Source of the DNA: Anticarsia gemmatalis
Lineage: Eukaryota; Arthropoda; Insecta; Lepidoptera; Erebidae
NCBI RefSeq assembly: GCF_050436995.1
Contig: NC_134745.1
Coordinates: forward strand, 2,356,001-2,420,000
Length of the DNA: 64,000 nt
Direction of reading: 5' to 3'
In this document: positions 11,301-23,354 of the stretch, one piece after another
Layout of the letters: every line of letters starts with the position of its first letter
Position numbering within the stretch: position 1 is the stretch's first letter
Notes under the pieces: model-generated
What the model was told of the DNA's origin: nothing
What the model saw: only the letters and a program-made list of their open reading frames with translations
Databases searched by the model: none
Position numbers and translations under genes: made by a program

Positions 11301-14300
11301 GTGGTAGCATTGGTTCATCAAGGGATAGCATACGTGCCAGTATTAGCGACAAAAGCAGTGCACACGCAATTGATGGCGACATAAGCAGCGATATTGCTGG
11401 AGCTATTGGAGGCAGTATTGGCAGCAGCATTAGTCACGGAGCTGGCATCGGCGGTACCATTGGTACATCAAGGGGTAGCGTACGTGCCAGTGTTAGCGAC
11501 AAAAGCAGCGCAGGCGCAGTTGATGGCGACATAAGCGGCGATATTGGTGGAGCTATTGGAGGCAGTATTGGCAGCAGCGTTAGTCACGAAACTGGCATCA
11601 GCGGTGGCATTGGATCATCTATAGGAAGTTTTCGTGCTAGTGTTAGCGACAAAGGCAGTGTACACAGTGCAAGCGTTGATGGCGACATTAGCGACAATGT
11701 AAATGGAGCTATCGACAGCTGTATAAGTCACGGAGCGGCCATCGGTATTAGTATTGGATCATCTAGAGAAAGTTTACGTGCCAGTGTTCGCGACAACGGC
11801 AGAGCACACAGTACGAGCGTTGATAGCGACATCAGCGGCAATGTTAATGAAGCTATCGACAGCAACATTAGTCACGGAGCGGCCATCGGTAGTAGCATTG
11901 GATCATCTAGAGGAAGTTTACGTGCCGGTGTTAGCAACAAAGGCAGTGTATACGGTGCAAGCGTTAATGGTGACATAAGCGGCAATGTTAATGAAGCTAT
12001 CAGCAGCAGTATAAGTCACGGAGCGGCCATCGGCAGTAGCATTGGATCATCTAGAGGAAGTTTACATGCCAGTGTTAGCGACAAGGGCAGTGTACAAAGT
12101 GCAAGCGTTAATGGTGACATTAGCGGCAATGTTAATGAAGCTATCATCAGCAGTATAAGTCACGGAGCGCTCATCGGCAGTAGCATTGGATCATCTAGAG
12201 GAAGTTTACATGCCAGTGTTAGCGACAAGGGCAGTGTACAAAGTGCAAGCGTTAATGGTGACATTAGCGGCAATGTTAATGAAGCTATCATCAGCAGTAT
12301 AAGTCACGGAGCGCTCATCGGCAGTAGCATTGGATCATCTAGAGGAAGTTTACATGCCAGTGTTAGCGACAAGGGCAGTGTACAAAGTGCAAGCGTTAAT
12401 GGTGACATTAGCGGCAATGTTAATGAAGCTATCAGCAGCAGTATAAGTCACGGGGCGCTCATCGGCAGTAGCATTGGATCACCTAGAGGAAGTTTACGTG
12501 CCAGTGTTAGCGACAAGGGCAGTGTACAAAGTGCAAGCGTTAATGGTGACATTAGCGGTAATGTTAATGGAGCTATTGGCAGCAGTATAAGTCATGGAGC
12601 AGCCATCGGTAGTAGCATTGGATCATCTAGAGGAAGTTTACGTGCCAGTGTTAGCGACAAGGGCAGTGTACAAAGTGCAAGCGTTAATGGTGACATTAGC
12701 GGCAATGTTAATGAAGCTATCAGCAGCAGTACAAGTCACGGAGCAGCCATCGGTAGTAGCATTGGATCATCTAGGGGAAATTTACGTGCCAGTGTAAGCG
12801 ACAAAGGCAGTGTATACAGTGCGAGCGTTGATGGCGACATTAGCGGCAATGTTAATGGTGTTATCGGCAGTTCTACTGGCGCTGGAAGAATCTATAGCAG
12901 TATATCGTCAAGCAGTAGCGGCCATATAGACAGTCATAGAATCTTTGGAGCTACTGATTCAGTCCATGAGAGAATAGATACTAGTGGTAGCCTCAAGAGC
13001 GGTACACACAAAGAGAGCATTGTTGGTAATGGTGTTGGAAGCGTCTTAGGCAGTGGTCATATCGGAAGCCACGGAATTGAAAGTGGTATAAGTGCAATAA
13101 GCGCTAGTATTGATGAAGGACAAATAAAAGGCAGTGCTGCGAGTACCATTAGAGGTCACAGAATTGACAACCTTAGCGTTTCTAACCACGCAGAACACCA
13201 TGGAAGCATTGATGGGCATAAAGCGGATATTGGCGGCGGCATTGGCTTTAGCAGTAGTAGAATCGCCACTGGTGAAGAACATATAAGCAGTTCACACAAG
13301 ACGAGTTTTACCAGTGGGATTGGAAGCTCTAGTGGCATTGGAATCAGTGGCCGTATTAGAAACAGTGAAGGCATTATTACAGGTAACGCTCGTGGAACAC
13401 TATCAAGTGGCGCTATTGGAGCAGTAACCAGTAGTAGTGATTCGTCGATCAAAACTGGAGCCACTAAAAGTAATGTCTTTAGTAGCAGTGAACATGCTAC
13501 TGCGAGCATTGGTGTTATTAGTGGAAGGGTTGGCGCAACCGGCATAGAAAGTCACGTGACTGGCGATAGTCATATAACCGGCAAAAGTGGTGAGAGCAGC
13601 AGCATTCGTGGTATTGACAAAGGAATTAGTGGTACCATTTTGACGAACAGTGAGCATAGAGAAAGTCACGGAAGCTTTGGTCTTCAGGGAGCTGCTATAA
13701 GTGGTGAAACTGGTTCAAGCATTGGAGGTGTTAGTGCTACTGTTAGCAGTGGCAGTGCACACAGAGGAAGCATCGGCAGCATAATTGAAAATAATATTAG
13801 TAGCAGTAAAACCCAAATAAATGGCGTGGCAGAAGCCCATGAAACCAGCAGAGGTACGACAGTGGGCGTTGTCGGAGGCATTGGAAACACTATTAGTGCT
13901 ACAAGTACTGTGAGTGGTGGAAGTCACACATTACGTAGAACGAGCATTAACAGTGCCCTTAAACAAAGCAGTTTTAGCAGTGGCATTGGAAGCAGTATTG
14001 CTGCGAATGCTGGAAGTACAGTAGTTGGCGAAACTCACAGAAGTAGTGAATTAACCAGTAGTCAAGTTAAAGGCGCAAGCAGTAGCAGCCACATAGAAGG
14101 AGTTAGCGACATCATTGGTAGCGGACTCGTTGGCAATATTGGCAGTAGAATTGACAACGGCATTGGTTCGTCAGGTGGTAGCTTTAGTGCGAGTGCTAAC
14201 CACAAAAGTAATACACACAGAGTGGGCATTGCCGATGCCGTTAGCGGCAGCACTCAAGGCCGTATTGGCAGTAACATTAGCAGCAGCAGCAGCATTGGTG

Positions 14301-17300
14301 TCGGCGTTACTACTGTAATCAGCGCAGGTGCCAAAGGCTATGAAACCATTACCTCAACCGGAAGTGCTCTTACAGGAAGCCATGTAAGCATTAATGGTCA
14401 GGAAACAGTAATTGGCGGCGGCATTAGTAGCAACACTAACAGTTACATCGGTAGTGGAAGTGCCGGTGCCATTAGCAGTGATATTATTAGTGCAGTAGGT
14501 GGAAAAAGCCACGGAATTGGTACTTTAAGTAATAGCCAAGTAATAAACCAAGCAAAAGTGATAAGTCATAGCGCAGAAATGATTAGTGATATTGGTACCA
14601 TCAGCGGCCTCAGCAGTACTATCAATAAAGGCAATGTACACGGAACAGGCATTAACGGAGGCATCGGAAGCGATAGCATTAGTGCCAGAATTGACAGCAG
14701 TGTTAGTGATGGAAGTATCAATGGTGGCATTGAATCGTCCATTGGTAGCACTAAAGCTAGTACAAGCTATAAAACCAACACGAATATAGCTAGTATTGTT
14801 AGTATGAGCGGCAGTATTGGCGCTAACATTGATGGCAGTATTGGTGGCGGTGCTGTAAGTGGCAAAGCCCATGGAATTGAGATTGCAGGTGAAAGTTTGC
14901 ATGCAGGAACTCGTGGAAGTGTTGGAAGTCACAATGTAGGTGCATCAAGTAGTAGTAATGCGGGCATCGGTAACAGTATTAGCGGAAGCATCGGTGACAC
15001 TATTGGATCTAATGCAGGAAGCATAGTAAGCGGAAAGAGTCGTGGAAGTAGCATTTTGAGTGGAAGTGCCCATACTGAAAGCCACGGAAGTGTAAATGCT
15101 GGAAGCAAAGCCAGCACATACAGCGGCAGTATAAGTGGAGGCATTAATAGAAGCAATAATGGTGTCGGAATTGATAGCACTATTAGAACTAATATAGTAC
15201 ACGGTGGGAGTCATGGAAGTAACATTTTAAGTGGAAATGTCAATACTGAAAGTCATGAAGTAATTGGTACAACCAGTAGCCGAATTAGTGCTAATGCTGA
15301 AAGCCAAGTCAGCACACACAGCGGCAGTATTACCGGAGGAATTACCAGAGGCAGTAGTGGTGTCGGTATTGGAAGCACTATCAAAAGTAATACAGGTAGC
15401 ATCGCAAGCGGTATAAGTCGTGGAAATGACGCTTTAAGTGGAAGTGCCCATACTGAAAGTCATGGAGTAATTGTAGGTAACGGGGTGGGCATAGGCGGTA
15501 GTATTGGCACAACTCGAGGTGAAATAAGTATAAATGCAAACCAGAAAGCTAGCACAAACAGCGACAGTATTAACGGAGGTATTGGTAGAGGCAATAATGG
15601 CGTCGGAATTGGCAGCACTATTGGATCTAATGCAAGAAGTGTTGTAAGCGGGAAGAGTCGTGAAAGTAGCACTTTAAGTGGCACTGTCAATACTGGAAGT
15701 CATGGAGTAATTGGAAGTAACGGAGTGGCCGTAAGTGGTAGTATTGCCACCACCAATGGTGGATTTAGTACAAATGCTTACCAAAAGGCTAGCACAAACA
15801 GTGGCAGTATCAATGGAGGTATTGGTAGAGGCAATAATGGCGTCGGGATTGGAAGCACTGTTGGATTTAATGCAGGAAGCATCGCAAGCGCGAATAGTCG
15901 TGGAAGTAACGCTTTAAGTGGAAGTGCTCATATGAAAAGTCACGGAGTACGTGGTACAATTAGTAATAGAATAAGTGCAAATGCTGAAAGCGAAGCCATC
16001 GTACACAGCGGCAGTATTAGCGGTGGCATTACTAAAGATACTAATGGTGTCAGAATTGGAGGGTCTATTGGAACTAGTACAGGAAACGATGCAAGCAGCA
16101 CATTAAGTGGTAGAGTCAATACTGAAGCCATAAGTGGAAGCATTGGAACTAGTTCGGAAAGAAAAAACCATGAAAGTGTTGAGTCAGGTAGCAGTAGTCA
16201 TATAAAAAGCCACGATAGTAGCAGTAGTCAAATAACAAGTAACGGCGGCGTCACTAGCAGCGAGATTGTTCAAGCAGCAAGAATTAGTGGAGGCATTGGC
16301 AGTAGTATTAGTAGTGGTAAAGGTCTTGGAAGCGTTGATGACCACAAAGCAATCGTTGGCAGTGCCAAGAGTAGCACTGTTGATGGTAACATTGGAGGCA
16401 GCGTCAGTGGTCGTATTAGTACTACTGGAAGCACTATAAGCAGCAAAGGTCACGGAACTACGTCGAATGATGCAACTAATAGAGTTCGTAGCAGCACCAG
16501 TCAGACTAGCAGCACAGAAACAGTTAACACCGCTACACACGGCACTATTATCGCAAGCCAAAGTAGTTCAAACACTGCGAGTACTGAAATAAGGGCAAAT
16601 GCTGATTACAAAGGTAGTATCAGACGAGGAAGCACCAATGGTCACATCAATAGCGATACCGATGCTAAAGTCATTGGAAAAAGTTCAGAATCTGCTGGTG
16701 GAAGTATCGTTACAAAATCCAACCATAATAACCATCAAGAAAGTACCTTAGCGTCTACAAGCGACAGTGTAAGCTCTAGAAGCAACTTTAAAGCGGGAAA
16801 TGGCGGCAAATATAGTGGAAGCTCTGGGAATAGTAAAATGTATGTTACTGAATCAGACTCTACCAAGAGCAGTTCCAGTGTAAGTGGCAAAACAGATACA
16901 GAAACTGTCCAACAAGGCGGTGTTACAAAAAGCGGTGAAGTTAACGAAAACACTTCCGGGTCCGTGAGAAATACTATTGGTACCTCTAGTGATAGTACAA
17001 GCCACAGAAGTACTTCTGACTCCGTTAGCGGCATCGTTGGCACCACAAAAACCGATACCATCCACAGAAGTAACATAAAAAATGAAAACGTTGTTACAAA
17101 TAGTGAACAACGTGTCAGTACACAATCTGCGGATGCTAGTTTAAATGCCCGTATTGGAGTGGAAAGCAATAGTCACAGCGAAATTGCTGGTAGCAATAAA
17201 ATGCACATTAGTGCGGCAAACAAGGCCAGTAGTAGTCTCAGTGCCGTAGATATACAAAGTGGTACTGCAGCAACTGCAAGTGGGCATATCAGAGGTTCCT

Positions 17301-20134
17301 TGAGCGCAAACGATCAGGAAAGCAAATCAGAAACGACAAGCGGTAGCATTAGTGCCAATGCTAGACCTAGCACTAGTGGAAGCACCGAAGGTAGTAAAAG
17401 GGTCACTAGTTCAGGCTCCACCAATATTGAAACAGGAACTAATGAAAACAGTGAAGTGACCAAAAGTGCCAAAATTTACAAAACTGAATCAGTCTATGAA
17501 GGTAGGTCTAAAGCTAGTGCAAATAGTAATATTCAAACCGTTAAAAGTGGATACGATGGCGTTACCAATGGCGGTCGAGTAAAAGGAGGCGAAACCGTTT
17601 CTATAGATAGTAAGACCAAAGCAAGAACTAGTCAAACTGAAACTGAAAACGGCAGTGCACAATCTGGAAGTATTCAAGGCGGCAAAGTAAAGAGTAGCAG
17701 TACTAGCAGGAGAGGTAGTATTAAGTACAACGGTAATGTCAATGGAGGAGGAAGTGCAAGTGGAAGCAGTAGTCAAATACGTAATGGAGAGACAAGATCG
17801 GAAACAGGCTCAGCCGATGGTAACATTAGGACCGTTACGACCCGCAGAGGAGGATCTATTGGAGATTCTACCGTAATTACTGGCAGTGCCGATGAAAATA
17901 CAAAGCAAAACGGCAGATCCAATGCACATATAGAAGTAGGAGCTAAGATGGAAGCCAAAGTTGAAAGTTGGGGTTCTGCTCGAGGTACTCTTCGTCGTAG
18001 AGGAAGTATTAGAAGAGGTCTAAATAAAGACTCAAGAACGTCACTTGATAAAGTAAGTCCAAATGTTGACCAGCGCGACAGCACCGTAGTAAATACAAAA
18101 ACCGTAGCCGTAGCTGAAAATAGTGGTAAACTTGATGCCAAGAGCGATCACAGCGGAAATGTAGCAGGACTAGTGGAGTCCAATAAAGCTGGAGCCACGA
18201 TGACAGATTCTAGCTCTGTTAGTGGCAGCCTCAGTGAAAATGCGAAGCAAAACGCTGATACCAATGCACGAGTAGATGCAGAAGTGGGCGCAGAAACGGT
18301 GGCAAAAGCAGAAGCAAAAGTGAAAGGTGATCACACGGTTGAAAGTTCAAGCTCTGCTAGAGGGACTCTTAGACGCCGAGGCAGTATCAGGGGAAGTCTA
18401 AACAAAGACTCAAGTACTGCATCTGATAAAATTAGCGCAAACGTTGACCAACGCGACAGCACCGCAGTAAATACGAAAAGTGTAGCTGTAGCTGACAATA
18501 CAGAAACTAGTAGTAAACTTGAAGCCACAAGCGATCGTAGTGTAAATGTTGCTACACTAGTGGAATCCGAAAAAAAAGAAAACACAGCGAGAGATTCTAG
18601 CTTTAGTAAAGGCAGCCTCAGAAAAAGTACAAAGCAAAGTGGCGATACCGATACGCGAGCACAAGCAGAAGTGGGTTCGGAAACAGTAGCAAAAGCTGAA
18701 CCAAAAGTAGACGCTAGAACCACAGCTGAAAGTTCGGGTTCTGCTAGAGGGACTCTTAGACGCCGAGGCAGTATCAGAGGAAGTTCAGCGAAAGACTCTA
18801 GCGCCAATGCGGATGCACAAGTAACATCCACAGCAGGAAATACTGGGTCTAGAGGTAACACCAGCCGTCGAGGCAGTATCAAAGCAAAGGCAGAAGTGGA
18901 CGCGTCCATTGGAGAAAGAACGGGTACGATAAGTGAAACTACAGGGTCCGCCAGTAATAGCAACAGTGCAAATGCCGGTGACAGGAGCAACATCAGTAGT
19001 GGCAGTGATGCTAGAGAAAGCGTTAATGTAGTCTCAGGTTCTAGTATTAATGCTGAGACAAGAACCCAAATAGAAAAATCAGGAAACGTAGGCTCTACGA
19101 GCGTTCGCGGTAGTGCAAATCGCAGAGGCAGTAATAAGAACAGTGACAACAGAGCTGGAGCGGATTCAGATTCCACTGTAAGTAAAGCCGGTCCCAGTGT
19201 CAGTCCCAGTGACAGTGTAAAAACAGAGGTTGAGGCCAAAGTGAGAGCAGGGCCAACTGGTACATCAGAATCTTCCCAAACCACTATCGATGGTGAAGGA
19301 AAATTGGAAAGTTCTAGTATCGGGAGTAATAAATCTAATGCAGAATCAGAATCTCTAGTTAAAAGTTCAAGTTCTGGCGATGGTAGACTTGATTCCAATG
19401 GTAGTTTATGGGCAGAAACAGAAGCTAAAACGGACGTTGACGCAGTAGGGAAAGCTAAAGCTGGAACAATGGCGGAATCAGCAGTAGAATCAACAGGAGC
19501 TTTAGCTGATAGTACAGATAGTGCTAACATCGATGCGAGTGCTAGAAATGGAGGCAATATAAATGCAAAAGCGGAAGCGGTGACCAAAGCGGATGCTGCA
19601 GTGAAAACTAAAACAATGGTGCAAAGAGAAGCAGAAGTTGAAACAAAAGCCGGAGCTCTAGTTGAAAGTTCAAGTTCTACTAAGGTCGATGCTAGCACCA
19701 GCCAGAGTAGCAGTATAGAAACCGGGGCCCACGCAGAGGTGGAGGCAGAAACGAAAACGGGAACTCTAGTTAAAGAATCAAGTTCTACAAAAGCTAACAT
19801 AGATGCTAGCGTCAGCAGTGGTACTGAGGAAAACTCTGCCTCAGGTAAACCTAAAACTGTTAACGCAGTATCAAGTGCCACAGCTGGTGCAGGATCTGCC
19901 AGTGAGAACCTAAGTGCAAACGTTAGTCAAAGTGGCGAAATTAATGCAGGAGCGAATGAACAAGTAGCATCATCTAGCAGTGCTGACGTTTCTAGTAGCG
20001 CAATAGGCAATGCTGGTACTAAAACGGTTGCTAGGCCAGGTACAACTGGTAGTGGTGGAGGCTTAGGTAGCGGGATACTTAGCAAGACTGCAGCTACAAG
20101 CCCCTCCGCATCTAAGAAGCCACTTTTCGGTTAG
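8363..20134 (+). CDS. Giant secreted Ser/Gly/Ile-rich repetitive protein, sericin-like (3,875 aa)
   Basis: Two exons: 8363-8423 (signal peptide METMRWCIVFCLILTITNAA, donor G|GTAATT, phase 1) and 8568-20134, with a 144-nt intron ending TTTCTAG. The mature N-terminus reads ERGRRGFGFGG, a basic R-x-R-R site before Gly-Phe. The body is low complexity. It has an N-terminal Ser/Gly/Ile region with SSG-S-x-SAS-x-x-x-D-SAS blocks (to about residue 710). Next come tandem 49-residue repeats (about 712-1028) and 48-residue repeats (about 1028-1455), then a long irregular Ser/Gly/Asn region. A C-terminal part is rich in Ser, Ala, Lys and Glu and has three R-G-T-L-R-R-R-G-S-I-R blocks 125-129 residues apart. 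Cys and aromatic residues are nearly absent and it ends KKPLFG. Composition, size, secretion and a single giant exon suggest a silk glue (sericin) or other adhesive, but no conserved domain proves this. The AATAAA is 88 nt after the stop. Confidence 0.93.
10640..11590 (+). repeat. Tandem 147-bp coding repeats (49 aa)
   Basis: Within the giant exon, the word AATTCACACGCAGTTGATGG recurs 147 bp apart (10763, 10910), and variant copies continue to about 11590. Each unit encodes G-S-I-G-S-[SV]-[IV]-S-x-G-A-G-I-G-G-[ST]-[IL]-G, then R-A-[ST]-V-[SG]-D-K-S, H-A-[VI]-D-G-D-[VI]-S-[GS]-D-I-G-G-A-I. About six units are seen, and adjacent ones are nearly identical. Confidence 0.9.
11600..12870 (+). repeat. 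Tandem 144-bp coding repeats (48 aa)
   Basis: The word ATTGGATCATCTAGAGGAAG recurs every 144 bp (12041, 12185, 12329; variants at 12473 and 12617). Units encode I-G-S-S-I-G-S-S-R-G-S-L-[RH]-A-S-V-S-D-K-G-S-V, then S-A-S-V-N-G-D-I-S-G-N-V-N-E-A-I. Copies from about 12041 to 12472 are almost identical, which implies recent unequal exchange. The unit is one codon shorter than the 147-bp repeat just upstream. Confidence 0.9.
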
Positions 20135-20221
20135 TTTTTATTCTTAGTTTATACTCTCTGAACAAAGTCATGTTTGCACTGCCATATTAATTGTAAATTG
20201 TGTTCTGATTTTAGTCATTAA

Positions 20222-20227
20222 AATAAA
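20222..20227 (+). terminator. Poly(A) signal AATAAA of the giant gene
   Basis: AATAAA lies 88 nt after the TAG stop, in the context TTTTAGTCATTAAAATAA. The same context recurs about 70 nt after the stop of the paralogue at 23355-26216, so the 3' UTR ends are homologous. Confidence 0.75.
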
Positions 20228-21130
20228 TTATATTAATGTTTGGTTCTAGTTATTTGAATAACCTGTGGTAACTTATACATATAGTAAGTAAATAATTATA
20301 TGTAGTATAATCATAATGCAATGCAATAAATCATATTAACGAGATAATAAAAAAACAAACAAAGTAACATACTTTTGGATTTACCTTCTGACAGTGGTGG
20401 TCAGTCTGACTCGCAATCGGTCACTCATCCACAGACCGACCTCGACAAGCATAGCTTAACCTGAGAGATCAATCCACGAGGCTATTGTTACTTAGCTACA
20501 AGCTCCACTATTTAGTACCTATATATATATTATTATGGTAATACGGATAACAAACCAAGTACCCACATCCGTAACGATTTACTATGAATCACACAGATAA
20601 TTGTAATCACTTTAACCACTGACCCGTACGTGTTACAATTTTATTAAAATGATGCCATCATCTTACCTTATTAATACGGGTTTTACGAATTTTTGTATCA
20701 ATACGTATACAAATTTCATTTCAGTCATGTTGTTTGAACTCATAGGTGTCTGCTTGCTGCCTACGTATGTATACTTGGGCTCAACAAAAAACCTAATATT
20801 ATTTTTCAATACTAAGAGGATAAACATCATAATTTTAAAACATCATGCCTGTTATACCCAAAAGTGTAAGCAGAGTATGAAATACAATGACTTTTTGCTA
20901 TCAATATAAATATGTGGTATAATGTATAGATGTGAATTAATCAAGAAAAGTTTGTAGAATTTTGTAGGCTCGTACCAGATGGCGTTTCTCTGCCTACCTC
21001 TTTGGAGCCAAGGCGTGATTAAGTATGAATATAATTAGCTTCTAATTGGAACTTTTGTTGCAAGCTTTGGTAACACTGTAATTGGGTATTTTATATGAGT
21101 ATTTTAGCTTTAATTTGTTTATTTTTATTA
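20228..21130. other. Intergenic, dispersed-repeat fragment only
   Basis: No supported gene. A short segment near 20,845-20,880 (ATGCCTGTTATACCCAAAAG, then GTGTAAGCAGAG) resembles one at 34,718-34,755 (ACGCCTGTTATGCTCTAAGG, then TGTAAACAGAAG). Both are probably pieces of one common interspersed repeat. Confidence 0.4.
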
Positions 21131-21304
21131 GGTCGGGGAAAAAGTCGTTTTGCATTATAGTATGAATGTATGAACTTGTAATAAAATATTCTCTCTACAC
21201 AAAAAAGCTCGATATTTGGGTACTTCACGAGCTCACTTAAAGAAACCTAATGAACCGTGTACTCATTTGTAATTCTTGAAGCCAATGAGACTTTTTCCCC
21301 GACC
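21131..21304 (+). mobile_element. mariner-derived MITE with transposase remnant, copy 1
   Basis: Terminal inverted repeats GGTCGGGGAAAAAGTC and GACTTTTTCCCCGACC bound 174 bp; the left flank is TA. The interior (about 21,202-21,265) encodes K-L-D-I-W-V-L-H-E-L-T-stop-R-N-L-M-N-R-V. This matches the mariner transposase segment of the form D-[IV]-W-V-P-H-E-L-T-x-x-N-L-M-D-R, with a stop. It is an internally deleted, non-coding copy. The TA on the right flank is not intact. Confidence 0.8.
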
Positions 21305-22208
21305 AAATATTTACATTATACCTGTAGTGGTACTTTTTAAAATAAATAAAGGGCTGTTAGAACAAATAATTGAAAACGTTAATAAGATAAAGTAAACAAA
21401 CGTATCAAGGTCTACGCATCGTCTGCTTACGTCACTTTGAACCCTGGGCTTAACGACGTATAGAAATACTACTAGAGTCTATTAGAATCTGGTTTGTAGA
21501 GGTTGAAGGTGCTTAGATATCCATCAGTGCCATCATACGACTATCGATATAGGTTTAATTAGATTTTTTAAAACAAATATTTCAGACGAGTATGGAAATC
21601 GCTAAATAAAAATCTGTTTAATAGTCGATTATGACTAGTGATAACTACCAAGAAAATGGACAAAAATAATAATTTTAGAAAATTGTGGTGTTTTCACACG
21701 ACTAGGCTAAAACGGCTTATGAAACTAAATATGAAATCAAAAACAAAATTACAATTGGTTCAAGAAAACACCCTGATGAACGCTATTAAAAGTTTGAAAA
21801 ATATAGAACATTTTCAAAAAGATAAAAAGGTCTGTATAATCGCCCGATCAACAAAGTATGTATAATGATAGCTATTGATCTGCGTTTGTTAGATACATAA
21901 TAGGCTTGTCGCTTTTATTTATATCGAAGCACTGCATTCAACTAACTTCAAGTTTCTAACACTTCCTCAAGTCAATGTGTGAAACCCATCCATTGTTTTC
22001 TCCCCACACATTAAAAACTTAATGAACATTTAGACCGTTTAACACGCAATCATTATTTCTATGATAATTTATGATGGCACTTGTCAAATAAGAAACGTGA
22101 AGATAAATCAACGTGTTACTTTTTTATGCTTTAATTAAAACCATTATCTTTGGTTAAAAAGTCATATGAAAATGAATCGTCTTATGTTTTATCAATAACT
22201 ACATACTA
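21305..22208. other. Intergenic, no supported gene
   Basis: AT-rich sequence between two mariner-derived elements. The Lys-rich open frame at 21,638-21,865 has no recognisable features. Confidence 0.45.
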
Positions 22209-22330
22209 GGTCGGGGGAAAAGTCTTTTCGAATTATAGTAGATATGTATGAATTTGTAATAAAATCTACACGGTCCATTAAGTTTCTTTCAGTGACCTCG
22301 TGAGATACCCAAATATCGCTTATTGTGTAG
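22209..22330 (-). mobile_element. mariner-derived MITE, copy 2 (interior inverted, 3' end lost)
   Basis: The left end GGTCGGGGGAAAAGTC after TA and the next 50 nt match copy 1. The transposase remnant (about 22,272-22,325) is in the opposite orientation. On the minus strand it reads D-I-W-V-S-H-E-V-T-E-R-N-L-M-D-R-V with no stop. No right terminal repeat is visible, so the right border is approximate. Confidence 0.7.
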
Positions 22331-22435
22331 AGAATAGCTTTATTGTGTAGTTTTTTTTAAAGACAACTCCCACATTTAGAATTGTACGCGAGGACTTTTA
22401 CAAACATACAACGGACACAAAGTCAACCAGATTCG

Positions 22436-22555
22436 AAAAAAATATTTGTGGATCGCACAAATTAATTGTTCCGTGTGGTTATGGAACCCACGACCTCTCG
22501 ACGCAATGCTAGCGGCATGGCGACCTAAACCACTGAGCCATGGAGGCAGTCGATT
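22436..22555 (-). repeat. tRNA-derived SINE-like fragment
   Basis: On the minus strand it begins GACTGCCTCCATGGCTCAGTGG (an A-box-like start) and continues to a B-box-like GTGGGTTCCATAACC, followed by a GTGCGATCCACAAATATT tail. A related tail occurs at 29,478-29,580. The B box departs from the GGTTCGA consensus, so it is an aged copy. Confidence 0.6.
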
Positions 22556-23207
22556 TCAAGCACGATACTAAGTTTATAATACAAATGTTGCATTTTTTCA
22601 ATGATTTTCAAGCTTTTGTGCATGCAAGTATGCAAGAATTAGATGCATGCAATTGATATACAGATAAATTAGAGTCCTAGGGCTATTGTTAACAAAATTA
22701 TTCCTGCCCACTAAAATGTTATTGTTATGGTTTTGTTTTATTGACGTACTATACAATTTCCATCATTATTACAACATCTTAGGTAATATCATAATATGAT
22801 TCCAATATTATATTACAGTATTGGAATGACAGTTGCACATTTTGAGTTGTTTTAAATGTGAGAGTTGCAAAGGTATTTTGATCAGAAAATATGATATTTA
22901 GAGATACATAGTTGATTGATTAGTGGGCATACTAATATATTTGAGTTTTTCACTATTTCTGTTATAATACTTATCAATATGAATGAATTTACTCTATACT
23001 CAAGTATAATTATGTATTCCATCACGATCGCCGTTTGTTTCTGCAAAAAAATGCATTGTTCGAGACGGAGACGTAGGTATCCCCCAAGGTGATCTTACGT
23101 AGGTACCTAACGTTATAGGGTACCATAGTTCAAGGAGGCCGAAGATGTTATAATATTTACTATCGCTTCTGACTAATCTACGAAATAAAAACACCGGCTT
23201 CGTATTC
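22556..23207. other. Intergenic; distal part resembles the 8.0-8.2 kb upstream region
   Basis: Nothing coding is supported. From about 23,070 the sequence (GTAGGTATCCCCCAAGGTGA and then TTCAAGGAGG) matches the upstream region of the giant gene (GTAGGTATCCCTCAAGGTGG, TTCAAGGAGG). The duplication of the two genes therefore included at least 280 bp of 5' flank. Confidence 0.55.
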
Positions 23208-23309
23208 ATAACCTGTTGTGGGAAGTATAAAACGTTATAAAAAGTAATTGTTTTTCCAGTACGTACGTATGTATAAGTTCCTATGAACTTTGAACGAACA
23301 ACCATTTAA

Positions 23310-23316
23310 TATAAAA
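23310..23316 (+). promoter_or_regulatory. TATA box of the Gly-rich paralogue
   Basis: TATAAAA lies 45 nt before the ATG at 23355, embedded in AATATAAAAGGATGTTAT. The giant gene has AATATAAAAGGAAGTTAT at the identical distance. The ATAACCTGTTGTG element is at 23208-23220. Confidence 0.75.
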
Positions 23317-23354
23317 GGATGTTATCTAGTGAGCGCAGTCAGTACGCAGGAAAC

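Noticed and set aside
18331..19881. Long open minus-strand frame (516 codons) opposite the giant gene, and many similar shorter ones over 8.7-18 kb
   Set aside because: They are antisense shadows. The sense repeats use few codon types, so stop codons are avoided on the complementary strand. The translations are Leu/Pro/Ser strings with no start context or promoter.
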